From NCBI GenBank assembly GCA_002923375.1, contig BEIJ01000001.1, positions 992,001 to 1,056,000 of the forward strand: a stretch of DNA of 64,000 nucleotides. Direction: 5' to 3'. How positions within the stretch are numbered: position 1 is the stretch's first letter; each line of letters begins with the position of its first letter. The notes beneath the pieces are model-generated. The model was given only the letters and a program-made list of their open reading frames with translations. It made no database searches and was not told the origin of the DNA. The DNA is from a bacterium HR33. GTDB taxonomy: Bacteria > Gemmatimonadota > Gemmatimonadetes > Gemmatimonadales > GWC2-71-9. Of this stretch, positions 34,343-43,812 are shown in pieces. The position numbers and the translations under genes are program-made.

Positions 34343-34881
34343 GTTCGGCCTCCCTGAGATCCCTCATCCACATCGCTACCGCCTCCGTGCTGCTGGTGGC
34401 ACTGTGGTCTTGGGAGCTGTTGCGGGCTTTATTGCATGGGGTCGTCCTGCTCGGATTGGCGCTCGAGTTGTGGCGCCTCGAGAACCCGGGGTTCAACCAG
34501 CGCCTGGTACGCGCCTTTCCGGTATTCCGCGAGCGTGAAGCGGGATCCTTGAGCGGAGCTTTCTGGCTTGCTGCGGGCTATGCCGCCGCCTCTTGGTTCC
34601 CTTATCCTTGGGGCGCAGCCGGGATCTTGGTAGGGGCTTTGGCCGATCCTTCAGGCGCACTGGTGGGGCGCAGCCTGGGCTTCAGGGGTAGAAAGAGTTG
34701 GGCGGGAACGACCGCTGTTTGCGCTGTGGCCGGAATCGTCCTGTGGGCGTTCGGGTTGCCGTTGCGGGTGGTTGCTGGAGGCGCGTTGCTGGCGGCCGCG
34801 GTGGAGCGTTGGTCCGGCCCTTTGAACGACAACCTCTTGATCGCGCCTTGTAGCGCTGCGATCTGCTGGCTTTGGGCCTGA
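34339..34881 (+). CDS. CTP-dependent lipid kinase-like membrane protein (dolichol/phytol/diacylglycerol kinase family)
   Basis: The 180-residue protein starts at a GTG overlapping the transglycosylase stop and has about five membrane helices. GALADPSGALVGRSLGFRGRKSWAGTTAV resembles the conserved 'GD..A...G...G..K...KS..G' region of SEC59/VTE5/DGK1-type kinases and CdsA-like cytidylyltransferases. It may phosphorylate a lipid alcohol such as undecaprenol or diacylglycerol, but the substrate is inference. SLSGAFWLAAGYAAASWF precedes the motif as in the family. Confidence 0.6.
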   Translation: MSSASLRSLIHIATASVLLVALWSWELLRALLHGVVLLGLALELWRLENPGFNQRLVRAFPVFREREAGSLSGAFWLAAGYAAASWFPYPWGAAGILVGALADPSGALVGRSLGFRGRKSWAGTTAVCAVAGIVLWAFGLPLRVVAGGALLAAAVERWSGPLNDNLLIAPCSAAICWLWA

Positions 34882-34945
34882 AGCCCGCCGGGGGAGAGGC
34901 TTGCCGGGGCGTTACACCGCGGGGTAAGGTTTCCTTGGGTGTAGT

Positions 34946-36463
34946 ATGGACCGCAAAGAACGTTTGGTTGTCAAACTCGCCGCTCTGGTAGCGGGCTTGA
35001 GCGTGGCCGGTTGCTCGGTGGGCGCCGGCCCGGGCGGAGGCGGCATGCCGGACCCAGAGGTGCTGGTCCCTAGGCTGGCTGATCCCGCTTCGGTTTACCG
35101 GCAGCTCGGGTTCCTGGCAAAGGGAGATCCGGTGCCTTTTGTAGCATCGTTTCATTTTTTGGCGGGTCCCTCTCCCGACTCCACCCTTGCGGTCTTTTCG
35201 ATGTCCATGGCCAGCAACGCGCTCTCCTTCAGGCGGGTGAGCGGTGCTCTCGAGGGCCGGTACCGGGTGGAGGTGGTTTTCCGCCGCGGCACCGACATCG
35301 TTCGCCAATTCGGTTCCGAGCAGACGGTGAGAGTCGGCACCATGGGCGAGACGCGGAGGGCGGACGAGAGCGTGATCTTCCAGCAGTTTGTTTTTCTGCC
35401 GCCGGGGGAGCTTACGGTAACGGTGGTGGTGCGGGACCGTCACGGGCTCAAGTCGGCCAGAGACGACGGGCTGCTGGAGGTTCCCCGTTTCGATTCGTCG
35501 CGCCCGATGCTGTCGTCTTTGATACCGATTTATCAGGGCAGGCCTCGAGTTTCGCGGCACGATCTCCCGACGATACTCACCAATCCCCGCGCCACCTCTC
35601 CCCAGGGTGTGGACACCTTGATCTTCTATCTCGAGGGATACGGCGTAGCTCCCGGAACCCCGGTCGCTGTACGGGCCCGGCACTCCGACGGTGGCGAGGC
35701 TTGGCGCGACTCGGTAATACTGGAGCCGGCGGAGGTTGCCGTAGCGGTGCTGGGAGACACGGTGGGCCCGGATCTGGTTTCCGCGATCTTGAGGATTCCG
35801 CCCAACCAGCTCGAGCTGGGCGAGCTCAGATTCGAGGCGGCTCTGCCGGGCTCGCCCGACACGGTGAGAACCCTGGCCCTGGTAACGTTCTCGGAGCAAT
35901 GGGCGGTGACCAACCTGGACGATGTGCTCCAGTTGCTCCGCTACTTCGGATACGATGATGATGTGCGGGCGATCCAGGAAGCCGCTCCCTCGGAGAGGAG
36001 CGAGCTGTGGCGCGAGTTTTGGCGGAAGACCGATCCGGACACGATGACCCCGGAGAACGAGGCGCTCACGGCGTATTTCCGCCGCGTCTTGATAGCCAAT
36101 CTCAGATTCCAGGAGGAGTCGCGGCCCGGCTGGCTTACCGACCGGGGCCAAGTGTACATCACTCTGGGTGAACCCGATCGCGACGAACGGTACGACGACA
36201 TACGTACCGGCCGGACCGTAATACGGTGGACTTATTACTACGCCGGAGAGACGGTGTTGTTGTACTTCGTGAACGATCTTTCCGCCACCACTTTTCGCCT
36301 CACCTTCTCCTCCCGGGTGGAGTACCAGCGCCTTCTCAACCGGGTGCGCCGCGATCAGACCGCCGCCGGGGAGCGCCGCCCCGGATCGGAACGCAAAGTT
36401 AGTCCCGGCGTTTCCCAGCACCCGGTATCGGTTCGAGGGGCGAGTTCCGGCTTATCCAACTGA
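34946..36463 (+). CDS. GWxTD-domain lipoprotein
   Basis: The 505-residue protein has a lipoprotein signal with VAGC lipobox (SVAGCSVG at about residues 19-26). A beta-rich central part follows, then a C-terminal domain with PGWLTDRGQVYITLGEPD starting at about residue 394. That is the GWxTD motif that defines a family of unknown function common in Gemmatimonadota and Acidobacteriota. The C-terminal 35 residues are low-complexity and basic. It probably sits in the cell envelope. Confidence 0.85.
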   Translation: MDRKERLVVKLAALVAGLSVAGCSVGAGPGGGGMPDPEVLVPRLADPASVYRQLGFLAKGDPVPFVASFHFLAGPSPDSTLAVFSMSMASNALSFRRVSGALEGRYRVEVVFRRGTDIVRQFGSEQTVRVGTMGETRRADESVIFQQFVFLPPGELTVTVVVRDRHGLKSARDDGLLEVPRFDSSRPMLSSLIPIYQGRPRVSRHDLPTILTNPRATSPQGVDTLIFYLEGYGVAPGTPVAVRARHSDGGEAWRDSVILEPAEVAVAVLGDTVGPDLVSAILRIPPNQLELGELRFEAALPGSPDTVRTLALVTFSEQWAVTNLDDVLQLLRYFGYDDDVRAIQEAAPSERSELWREFWRKTDPDTMTPENEALTAYFRRVLIANLRFQEESRPGWLTDRGQVYITLGEPDRDERYDDIRTGRTVIRWTYYYAGETVLLYFVNDLSATTFRLTFSSRVEYQRLLNRVRRDQTAAGERRPGSERKVSPGVSQHPVSVRGASSGLSN

Positions 36464-36483
36464 AAAGGTTTCGGGCGGTCGAG

Positions 36484-39189
36484 ATGCCGGCTGAGGGTGC
36501 CAAGTCCGACGTCGCTCCGGCTGAAGAGCGGCTTTTTCTCATCGACGGTTACGGGCTCATCTATCGGGCGTTTTACGCCATGATCGGGCGGCCCTTGAGG
36601 ACCAGCAAGGGCGAAAACACGTCCGCAGTGTATGCGGTAACTCAGTTCCTGCTGCGACTACTGGAGCGCTTTCGGCCGCGCTACATCGCCTGGATCCACG
36701 ACGCCGGCAGCTCCTATCGGGAAGATTACTTCCCCGATTACAAAGCCACGCGGGAAAAGCTGGAGCCGGAGCTCCAGGCGGACTTCGACCGTTCCGTGGA
36801 GCGCATCCAGGAGCTGCTGAAAGCCTTCCGCATACCGCTGATCGAAGTGCAGGGCTACGAAGCGGACGACGTCATGGGGACTCTGGCTTCCAAAGCCTCC
36901 GAGCGGGGGATCCCGGTGGTCTTGGTATCCGGCGACAAGGACCTCTGCCAATTGGTCTCCGACCGGGTGAGCATCTTGAATCCGGGGCGCGGCGGTCCGG
37001 CTGCGGTAGAGGAGCAGTGGATCGATCGCACCAACGCCAGCGAAAGACTGGGAGTGCCGCCGGAACGGGTGGTGGATTACTTGGCGCTGGTGGGCGACGC
37101 CTCCGACAACATTCCGGGTGTGAAAGGCATCGGGGACAAAACCGCGCGCGAGCTGATATCGAGATTCGGGGACTTGGACGCGATCCTGGAGAACGCTCCC
37201 CGCTTGGAAGGAAAGCGGGCGAGGGAGGCGCTCCTTGCCGGCGCCGAGGCGGCGCGGCTGAGCCGGGAACTCGCCACCATCAGGCGGGACGTGCCGGTGG
37301 AGCTGGATCTAAACGCTCTCCGTCTCGGGGAGCCCGATTGGGAGGCGGTGCGCCGGCTGTTCACCGAGCTGGAGTTCCGGGAGCTGTTGCAGAAGCTCGA
37401 TCTGGGCCGGGTTGCGAGGTCCGAGCTCCGCACCCGGGTCGTAACCCGGTGGGAAGAGGTGCCGGAAGTGGTGGAGCGTTTGAGCCGCTGCAAGCTTGCG
37501 GCTGTGGCCACCGTGGCGGCGGGTAGCGATCCTTTGTCGGCCGAATTGGTCGGCCTTTCCTTGGCCGTAGAGCCGGGCAGCTCTTGGTACTTGGTTTTCG
37601 GTCCCGAGGCGCTGCCGCGGCTGGATAACGAAGAGCTGGCTCCCTTCCGCCGCTGGCTGGAAGATCCCGGGGCTTTGAAGGCGGGTCACGATCTCAAATT
37701 CGATTGGCTGGTGCTCCGCAACCACGGAGTGGAGCTCGGAGGCGCGGTTTACGACACGATGCTGGCGAGCTTCGTTCTGGACCCCGGCCGCAGGTCGCAC
37801 GAGCTCGAGGTTCTGGCACTCGAGCTCTTGGGGCTCAAGCTCGAGCCGAGCGAGCATCAGCGGGAGCTTTTCGCCGAAAGCCAGCGTCCGGTTCCCGGCA
37901 GGGACGCATCGGTGATCTTGCGCCTCAAGGAGCTCTTCGATCCCCAACTGGAGGCTTTGGCTTTACGCAGGCTGCTCGACGAAATCGAAATGCCGCTGGT
38001 GCCTGTCCTGGTAGATATGGAATGGCGCGGTATAGCGGTGGACGTGGCGCAACTGGAGGCGCTCTCCCGCGAGTTCGGGGAGGAGCTGGAGCGCATCGAG
38101 CGCGCCATATATGCCGAGGCGGGTGTGGAGTTCAACATCAACAGCACCTCGCAGCTCAGGCATGTTCTCTTCGAGAAGCTCAACCTGCCGGTGATCAAGA
38201 AGACCAAAACCGGTCCATCCACCGACGCCGATGTTCTGGAGCAGCTGGGGGCCATGGGCTTTACCGTCCCGGCCCTTTTGCTGGAGTACCGGGAGCTAAG
38301 CAAGCTCAAGTCCACTTACGTGGACGTACTTCCCCGGCGGGTAAACCCGCGGACCGGCAGGATCCATACCACATTTCACCAGACGGGAGCGGCTACCGGC
38401 CGCCTGTCGTCCTCGGATCCCAACCTTCAGAACATCCCGGTTCGGACTCCCCGCGGCGAGAGGATCAGAAGCTGCTTTGTCCCGGGCCCCGGCTGCCGCA
38501 TGGTGGTGGCCGACTACTCCCAGATCGAGCTGCGGCTCCTCGCTCATCTGTCGGGAGACGAGGTGCTCATCGAGGCTTTCCGCAAAGGGGGGGATATTCA
38601 CCGGGAGACGGCGGCGATCCTGTTCGGAGTGCGAGCCGAAGCGGTCACGCCCGAGATGCGGGCCCGGGCCAAAACGATCAACTTTGCCACCATATACGGG
38701 CAGGGCCCCTTCGCCCTGAGCCGGCAGCTGGGGATCAGCCAGGCTGAGGCCAAGGAGTTCATCCGGCGATATTTCGAGACCTTCGCCGGAGTGCGCCGTT
38801 TTCTGGATTCCCAAATCGAGAAGGCGCGCGAGCAGGGGTACGTGGAGACTTTGTTCGGCAGGCGGCGGTACATTCCCGAGCTGAGGGACAGCAACTACGG
38901 GATCAGGGCTTTCGGCGAGCGCACCGCGATGAACTCGCCGCTGCAAGGCTCGGCGGCGGACCTCATCAAGGTTGCCATGATCAATCTCCACCGGCGGCTG
39001 AAAGAGTCGGGCATGAAGGCGGGAATGATGCTCCAAGTGCACGACGAGCTGGTCCTGGAGTCGCCGCTGGATGAAGTGGAGGAGGTGACCCGATTGGTAC
39101 GCCGCGAGATGGAGGGTGCGGCCTCGCTGAGCGTGCCTCTGGTCGTGGATATCGGTGTGGGAAACAACTGGCTGGACGCCAAGCGATGA
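36484..39189 (+). CDS. polA: DNA polymerase I
   Basis: The 901-residue protein has an N-terminal 5'-3' exonuclease domain (FLIDGYGLIYRAFYAM, YEADDVMGTLA, VSGDKDLCQLVSD, VGDASDNIPGVKGIGDKTA). The central exonuclease-like domain is degenerate. The C-terminal family A polymerase domain has DPNLQNIPVRTP, VVADYSQIELRLLAHLSGD, RAKTINFATIYGQGPFALSR and LQVHDELVLE. The central domain begins CKLAAVATVAAGSDPLSAE, so the D-x-E metal-binding pair of proofreading enzymes is missing. Proofreading is therefore probably absent, as in Taq and Bacillus enzymes. The stop overlaps the pilin-like ATG. Confidence 0.95.
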   Translation: MPAEGAKSDVAPAEERLFLIDGYGLIYRAFYAMIGRPLRTSKGENTSAVYAVTQFLLRLLERFRPRYIAWIHDAGSSYREDYFPDYKATREKLEPELQADFDRSVERIQELLKAFRIPLIEVQGYEADDVMGTLASKASERGIPVVLVSGDKDLCQLVSDRVSILNPGRGGPAAVEEQWIDRTNASERLGVPPERVVDYLALVGDASDNIPGVKGIGDKTARELISRFGDLDAILENAPRLEGKRAREALLAGAEAARLSRELATIRRDVPVELDLNALRLGEPDWEAVRRLFTELEFRELLQKLDLGRVARSELRTRVVTRWEEVPEVVERLSRCKLAAVATVAAGSDPLSAELVGLSLAVEPGSSWYLVFGPEALPRLDNEELAPFRRWLEDPGALKAGHDLKFDWLVLRNHGVELGGAVYDTMLASFVLDPGRRSHELEVLALELLGLKLEPSEHQRELFAESQRPVPGRDASVILRLKELFDPQLEALALRRLLDEIEMPLVPVLVDMEWRGIAVDVAQLEALSREFGEELERIERAIYAEAGVEFNINSTSQLRHVLFEKLNLPVIKKTKTGPSTDADVLEQLGAMGFTVPALLLEYRELSKLKSTYVDVLPRRVNPRTGRIHTTFHQTGAATGRLSSSDPNLQNIPVRTPRGERIRSCFVPGPGCRMVVADYSQIELRLLAHLSGDEVLIEAFRKGGDIHRETAAILFGVRAEAVTPEMRARAKTINFATIYGQGPFALSRQLGISQAEAKEFIRRYFETFAGVRRFLDSQIEKAREQGYVETLFGRRRYIPELRDSNYGIRAFGERTAMNSPLQGSAADLIKVAMINLHRRLKESGMKAGMMLQVHDELVLESPLDEVEEVTRLVRREMEGAASLSVPLVVDIGVGNNWLDAKR

Positions 39190-39569
39190 GCCGCAAGGGG
39201 CTGGCCTTGATCGAGCTGGCGATCGTTCTGGTAGCCTTGGGGCTCCTGGCAGCGGTAGCCATACCGGTGGTAGCGGCTTGGCGTGGGCGCTCGGCTGCTG
39301 AAGTCATGCGGCAAGATCTGCTCCGCTTCGCAGCAGCCCAGGAATCCTACTTCTACGACTACCGGGTCTATGCCGGAGATCTCTCGGCACTCGCGTCCCG
39401 GGGCTTTGCCCCCAGCCCGGGTGTCACCATCTCCATTGAGGAGGCCACGATGGGCGGTTTCGCGGCGGTAGCGTCCCACTCCGGCAGCAGGATCCGGTGT
39501 TTTCTGTTCGTTCGGGGGGCGGCGCCGGTCGGCTCCGCAAAGACCCCGGGGACGGTGCACTGTAGCTGA
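39186..39569 (+). CDS. Type IV prepilin-like / pseudopilin protein
   Basis: The 127-residue protein begins MSRKGLALIELAIVLVALGLLAAVAIPVVAAW. This is a prepilin leader with basic residues, cleavage Gly (G5), Glu at mature position 5, and a hydrophobic helix. The remainder is a short globular domain with two Cys (RCFLF and the terminal HCS) that could form the C-terminal disulfide loop. It could be a minor pilin or pseudopilin. No pilus assembly genes are near. It overlaps the polA stop by 4 bases. Confidence 0.82.
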   Translation: MSRKGLALIELAIVLVALGLLAAVAIPVVAAWRGRSAAEVMRQDLLRFAAAQESYFYDYRVYAGDLSALASRGFAPSPGVTISIEEATMGGFAAVASHSGSRIRCFLFVRGAAPVGSAKTPGTVHCS

Positions 39570-39606
39570 GATCGTCTGGTTCGAATTCTCCCGCCGCAGA
39601 GACGGG

Positions 39607-39861
39607 ATGCTGCACGCCCTCCGGGGAGGGTTGTGGCTGCACCGCCACGTTCTGCGGGGAGAACCGATGGCCCACTTGGTATCCTCCAACCGCGAGGCGC
39701 TGTTGGAAGCCGGCCGCAAATTGGGCCTGCAACCCGGATGGCTTCAGTACAAACCCCTCAAGCACCCCGAACACGGCACCAGAGTCGCCGCCTGGCACTG
39801 GGACTTGCGGGGACGGTTTCTGGAGAAGGCGGTCCAACTCGCCCGCAGGGCGGACGGCTAA
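39607..39861 (+). CDS. DUF4031-like small protein
   Basis: The 84-residue product contains MAHLVSSNREALLEAGRKLGLQPGWLQY and HWDLRGRFLEKAVQLARR. This resembles DUF4031 proteins in which 'H(M/L)..D...EL...A..LGL...W.Q' is followed by 'HYDL...K...A...GA'. The frame stays open upstream to inside the pilin gene, but no start codon other than the ATG at 39607 fits. Function unknown. The last 4 bases overlap the convergent transporter gene. Confidence 0.5.
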   Translation: MLHALRGGLWLHRHVLRGEPMAHLVSSNREALLEAGRKLGLQPGWLQYKPLKHPEHGTRVAAWHWDLRGRFLEKAVQLARRADG

Positions 39862-42107
39862 TCGGCCTCAGCCGGCTTGGAGGGCCACCAGTTCCACCGC
39901 CCTCCCAAGTGCATCAGCGCCGGTACCAGCACCATCCTGACGAGGGTGGCGTCGAGGAGGACCGCTACGGCCAGACCGAAGCCGATGAGTTTCACGACCA
40001 GCACCCGGGCGAAGCTGAAGGTTCCGAACACTATGATCATGATAGCCGCAGCGCTGGTTATGGTAGCTGCGGTAGCGCTGAGTCCCTCCATCGTTGCCCG
40101 GTCGTTCTGGAGGGTTCGATCGAACGCCTCCTTGATGCGCGACAGAAGAAAGACTCCGTAATCCATGCTGAGACCGAACACCACGGCGAAGACCAAAACC
40201 GGGACTAACACGTAGATCGCTTCGGTCCCGGTCTTCAGCCCGAACAGCTCCGCGCCCACCCCCTTTTGGAAAACCAGCACGATCAATCCGAAGGCCCCGG
40301 CAACCGAAAGGCAGTTCATAGCGACTGCCTTGAGCGGAACCATCACCGAGCGGAAGGCGAACAGCAGCATGACAAAAGTGGTGGCCACCACCACCGCTAC
40401 GAGCAGGGGGAAGCGTTCCAAGAGCTGGTCCTGGAGATCGACCCCGGATGCCACGAATCCCCCCACCAAGACCTCAGCCCTTTCTAGCCCCGGCACGCCG
40501 GCTCGCGCTATCGCCCTTATTCTCCGGACCACCTCCATAGCTCCCGTAAGGGACGTACTGTCCGCTAAATGGGCGTCGAGAAGGGTGACCCGCTCGTCCG
40601 GAGAGAGGTAGGCGGAGAGGAACTCGCCGTAGCGGGCTCTGGCGGCCTGCGGATTGGAGTACAGCATGGCGTATTGCAGCAACGACATGCCGCCTTCGAG
40701 GTTCACCACGCTACGCACGCGAGCCACCCGGGGATCGGCTGCGATCGAGTCGCTGAGGCGGGCCAGACCGCGCAGATACCTGGTTCCCACTACCCGCTCC
40801 CCTTCGGGAACCCGCACCACGACCCGTATAGGTTGTATCGCTCCCCGTGCACCCATCTCCTCCAGGACTCTGGCGCCCGCCTCCGACTCGGTTCCGGAAG
40901 GAAACCACCCCGAACTAGGAAGCCCGATCTTTATCGATCCCAGCGGCCAGGTAGTTGCCGCCACGACCGCGCCGCCGATCAGGAGTGCCCGCCAAGGGTG
41001 CTGGCCCAGCCACTTGGCCCAGCGCTCCCAGGCCGCGGGACGGTGATACCAGGCCAGTCTCCGCGCCAGCCAGCGGGGGCGGTCGATCCCTCGCCCCAAA
41101 ACGGCGAGGGCCGCCGGCAGCAGAGTGACCGACAACAGCACCGCGGCTCCCACCACAAACAGGCCGCCGATGGCAATGGAACGAGTTTCCGGCACCGGGA
41201 TGAGAAGCAGCGCCAGAAAGCCCACGATCACCGTGAGGCCGCTGGTCACCACCGCTCTGCCGGCGGTGTCCAGGGTTCTGACCGTCGCCTCCCTCGCCGA
41301 GAGACCGCGGTTGAGTTCTTCGCGGAATCGCGTCACCACCAGGAGCGAGTAGTCGATCCCCACGCCCAACCCGATCATCGATATGATGTTCGACACGAAG
41401 ATCGACATGGGGTGGAATGCCGCCGCCACATACACCAGGGCCAAGGCGCACACTATGGCGAACACCCCCACTACCAGCGGTAGAACCGCCGCCACCAGCG
41501 CACCGAAGGCGAGGACCAGCACCGCGGCAGCCAAAGGGAGAGACCGCCGCTCGCCCAGCCGGGCATCTTGCAGGCTCACCGTTCTTACGTCGTACTCCAG
41601 GGCGGGAGCTCCCGTCACTTTGAGATCGAAGCCGGAGCGCCGGCGGAAAGCGTTCTTGAATTCGTCCACGGTGGCTCTGATGTCCGGCGTGTGCACCATG
41701 GCGGAAGCGGAAGCCTCGGGTGTGAGGGCGACCGCGATGAAAGTCGTACGGCGATCCGGACCCACCAGGACCTCGTCCTTCAGGGTCCGGTAGGAAAGAA
41801 CTCGGCTTACATAGGGCTTGGCGGCGAGCACCTCAGAAAGGGAGTCGACCAGAGCCCGGTACTCGGGTGCATCGACGGTAATCTGGCCGCGGATCGTTAT
41901 CGCATAGAACTGGTCGATCGGCCGCTCGAACGCCTCGCGAACCAGGTGATAGACCTGCTCGGACTCGGTTTCGATCGCCTGACCTTCCACTCGCAGCACT
42001 TCCCCGACCCGCCAAGCCCTCGGCAGGGCCAAGGCTGCAATCACCGTCCAAGCCGCAAGAATGAAGTAGCGGGATCGGACCACCGTGCGGGGCGGTGGTA
42101 CGATCAC
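39858..42107 (-). CDS. MMPL/RND superfamily transporter
   Basis: The 749-residue protein has two halves, each with an N-terminal helix, a large periplasmic loop and about five clustered membrane helices. The first cluster includes IISMIGLGVGIDYSLLVVTRFREELNRG and the second includes FGLSMDYGVFLLSRIKEAFDR. These are the conserved GxxxDY segments that carry protons in MMPL-type RND proteins. Related proteins export lipids or hopanoids. No membrane-fusion or outer-membrane partner is adjacent, so it probably works alone as MmpL/HpnN-like proteins do. Cargo unknown. Confidence 0.9.
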   Translation of the reverse strand: MIVPPPRTVVRSRYFILAAWTVIAALALPRAWRVGEVLRVEGQAIETESEQVYHLVREAFERPIDQFYAITIRGQITVDAPEYRALVDSLSEVLAAKPYVSRVLSYRTLKDEVLVGPDRRTTFIAVALTPEASASAMVHTPDIRATVDEFKNAFRRRSGFDLKVTGAPALEYDVRTVSLQDARLGERRSLPLAAAVLVLAFGALVAAVLPLVVGVFAIVCALALVYVAAAFHPMSIFVSNIISMIGLGVGIDYSLLVVTRFREELNRGLSAREATVRTLDTAGRAVVTSGLTVIVGFLALLLIPVPETRSIAIGGLFVVGAAVLLSVTLLPAALAVLGRGIDRPRWLARRLAWYHRPAAWERWAKWLGQHPWRALLIGGAVVAATTWPLGSIKIGLPSSGWFPSGTESEAGARVLEEMGARGAIQPIRVVVRVPEGERVVGTRYLRGLARLSDSIAADPRVARVRSVVNLEGGMSLLQYAMLYSNPQAARARYGEFLSAYLSPDERVTLLDAHLADSTSLTGAMEVVRRIRAIARAGVPGLERAEVLVGGFVASGVDLQDQLLERFPLLVAVVVATTFVMLLFAFRSVMVPLKAVAMNCLSVAGAFGLIVLVFQKGVGAELFGLKTGTEAIYVLVPVLVFAVVFGLSMDYGVFLLSRIKEAFDRTLQNDRATMEGLSATAATITSAAAIMIIVFGTFSFARVLVVKLIGFGLAVAVLLDATLVRMVLVPALMHLGGRWNWWPSKPAEAD

Positions 42108-42243
42108 CTACCGCCCCCGGAGCACCCGTCTTCCATCTGACTTTCTTCTCCCGAGCGAGGGATGAGGCGAGCCGAAGCGATTCATAAGAGCCATGAATGA
42201 TAGACGGCCCCGCGCCCCGCTGCCAGACAAGATCACCGCCTCC

Positions 42244-43812
42244 TCAAGGGCGGTCCCTGCGATCGAGCGCCGCACCTATCAGATACGCGTAGCTGGCGTA
42301 ACGCTGCAGTCCGGCGAATGGGAATTCTTCGCTCCACTCGTCTCCCGGCCGGTGATAGAAGTCCCAGCGCCTCCTCAGAGCGTTCGAGCTGTCGGTGGTG
42401 AGTCCCTGAAACGGGCCCGGACCCGGTATCACGGCGATCGCCGGGACGCCTTCCCGGTGGAAGGGAAAATAGTCGGAATTGGGACGAGCTGCCGACGTGG
42501 TGGCGCTCCATCCCATCTCCAAAGCCACATCCACCGCCAGCAGTCCCAACTCGTTTCCCTCGCCTCCGGCCAGCCGCCAGGAGGCCGGCCTCCCAGGTGG
42601 CGCCCCCGCGTCGAGATTTATCACCGCCCGAGTACGTTCTAGGGGCCACACCGGTCTGGCCACGTAATAGTCCGAACCCAAAAGGCCGCGCTCCTCGCCG
42701 GTGAAGAAGAGAAACAAGAAGGAATGCCGCGGTGCCGGTCCCTCCTTCATCGCCTTGGCGATGGCCAGAAGCATGGCTACACCCGCGGCGTTGTCGGAAA
42801 AGCCGTTGTAGACGGAGTCGCCCCTCTCGTCCGGCGGACCGTAACCGAGGTGATCGTAATGGGCAGTGTACGCGATCGCAGTGTCCCGCAGCTCCGGTTC
42901 GCGGCCCGGCAGTAGGCACGCTACGTTACGGGCGGATACCGCTTTGTGGGCCGTGCGAAGTTCGAGCTCGACATACTTTCCCAAAGGGCCGTCAGGCATC
43001 GGCCTCCCCAAAGCGAGAGGGGTGCCCGCCAACAGCGCTGCGGTCACCTCGGCTCCCGCCACGAACACCGGGATCCGGGACAACAGCGAGGATTCGATCC
43101 CGTCGTCGGCATGGCGCAACAAGGTCTCCCCGCGACTGCTGCGATACAGAGTAAAGGACGATCGGTCCACGCCCGCTTGAATTACCGCGGCCGCGCCGCG
43201 CATTTCCAGAGCGGAGAGCGCCGAGGGCCCGCCTACCGGTCCGAGAGTGACCGCTATCGCCCCCTCGAGCGGAGGAAGAACCTCGAGATCGATCGGCGTG
43301 TTCAGATAAACTGCCGGCCCGCGCAATCCGTCCAAGGAGCGGCCGGTCATGAAATCGGGTACAAAATCTTCGCTAAGAACGAACTCCCGCGCAGATACAC
43401 TGTCCCGCACGCGCAGGGTTCCCCCTGCGAAAGTGATCTCGACCAGCGGAACTTCCTGGAAATAATCTCCGGCGGCCGGTTGGAGTCCCAAGCGCCTGCA
43501 TTGAGCGGCTATATAAATTGCCGCGAGCTCGCCACCGGGAGTCCCGGTGGCGCGGCCTGCGAGGGCGTCGTGGGCCAGAAAATAGGTATGCGCCCTCAAC
43601 TCCAGCGTGTCGATCACCGCGAGCGGGATTCTCTGCTCCCGGGGGTAAGCAGCTCTGCCCGGTCCCGCCCCGGGGCCGGGAGCCGCAACCGAGCAGCCGG
43701 AAGCCAAAACGCACCAGAGCGTAGCGGCAGTGAACGCTGCGCGGCCTTTCACCCGCAAGCCCGGCACAGTACTATCCCAGGCACAAAAGCTAGAGTTTCT
43801 CGGATAGATCAT
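42244..43812 (-). CDS. Secreted M28 family zinc aminopeptidase-like protein
   Basis: The product (522 residues from the ATG at 43812) has a lipoprotein-like signal FTAATLWCVLASGC, a PA-type insertion and the M28 catalytic domain. The metal ligands and catalytic acid lie in AYTAHYDHLGYG, GFSDNAAGVAMLL, FTGEERGLLGSDYY and VINLDAG, with a late HRPGDEW supplying the last His. The start is uncertain: the ATG would overlap head-on with the divergent gene's ATG. A GTG at 43752 would give a shorter, more usual signal. A 136-base gap separates its stop from the transporter start. Confidence 0.85.
   Translation of the reverse strand: MIYPRNSSFCAWDSTVPGLRVKGRAAFTAATLWCVLASGCSVAAPGPGAGPGRAAYPREQRIPLAVIDTLELRAHTYFLAHDALAGRATGTPGGELAAIYIAAQCRRLGLQPAAGDYFQEVPLVEITFAGGTLRVRDSVSAREFVLSEDFVPDFMTGRSLDGLRGPAVYLNTPIDLEVLPPLEGAIAVTLGPVGGPSALSALEMRGAAAVIQAGVDRSSFTLYRSSRGETLLRHADDGIESSLLSRIPVFVAGAEVTAALLAGTPLALGRPMPDGPLGKYVELELRTAHKAVSARNVACLLPGREPELRDTAIAYTAHYDHLGYGPPDERGDSVYNGFSDNAAGVAMLLAIAKAMKEGPAPRHSFLFLFFTGEERGLLGSDYYVARPVWPLERTRAVINLDAGAPPGRPASWRLAGGEGNELGLLAVDVALEMGWSATTSAARPNSDYFPFHREGVPAIAVIPGPGPFQGLTTDSSNALRRRWDFYHRPGDEWSEEFPFAGLQRYASYAYLIGAALDRRDRP

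Noticed and set aside
34682-36421. 579-residue open frame on the minus strand opposite the GWxTD gene
   Set aside because: It is low-complexity Arg/His/Gly-rich sequence with no family match and is a shadow of a well-supported gene.
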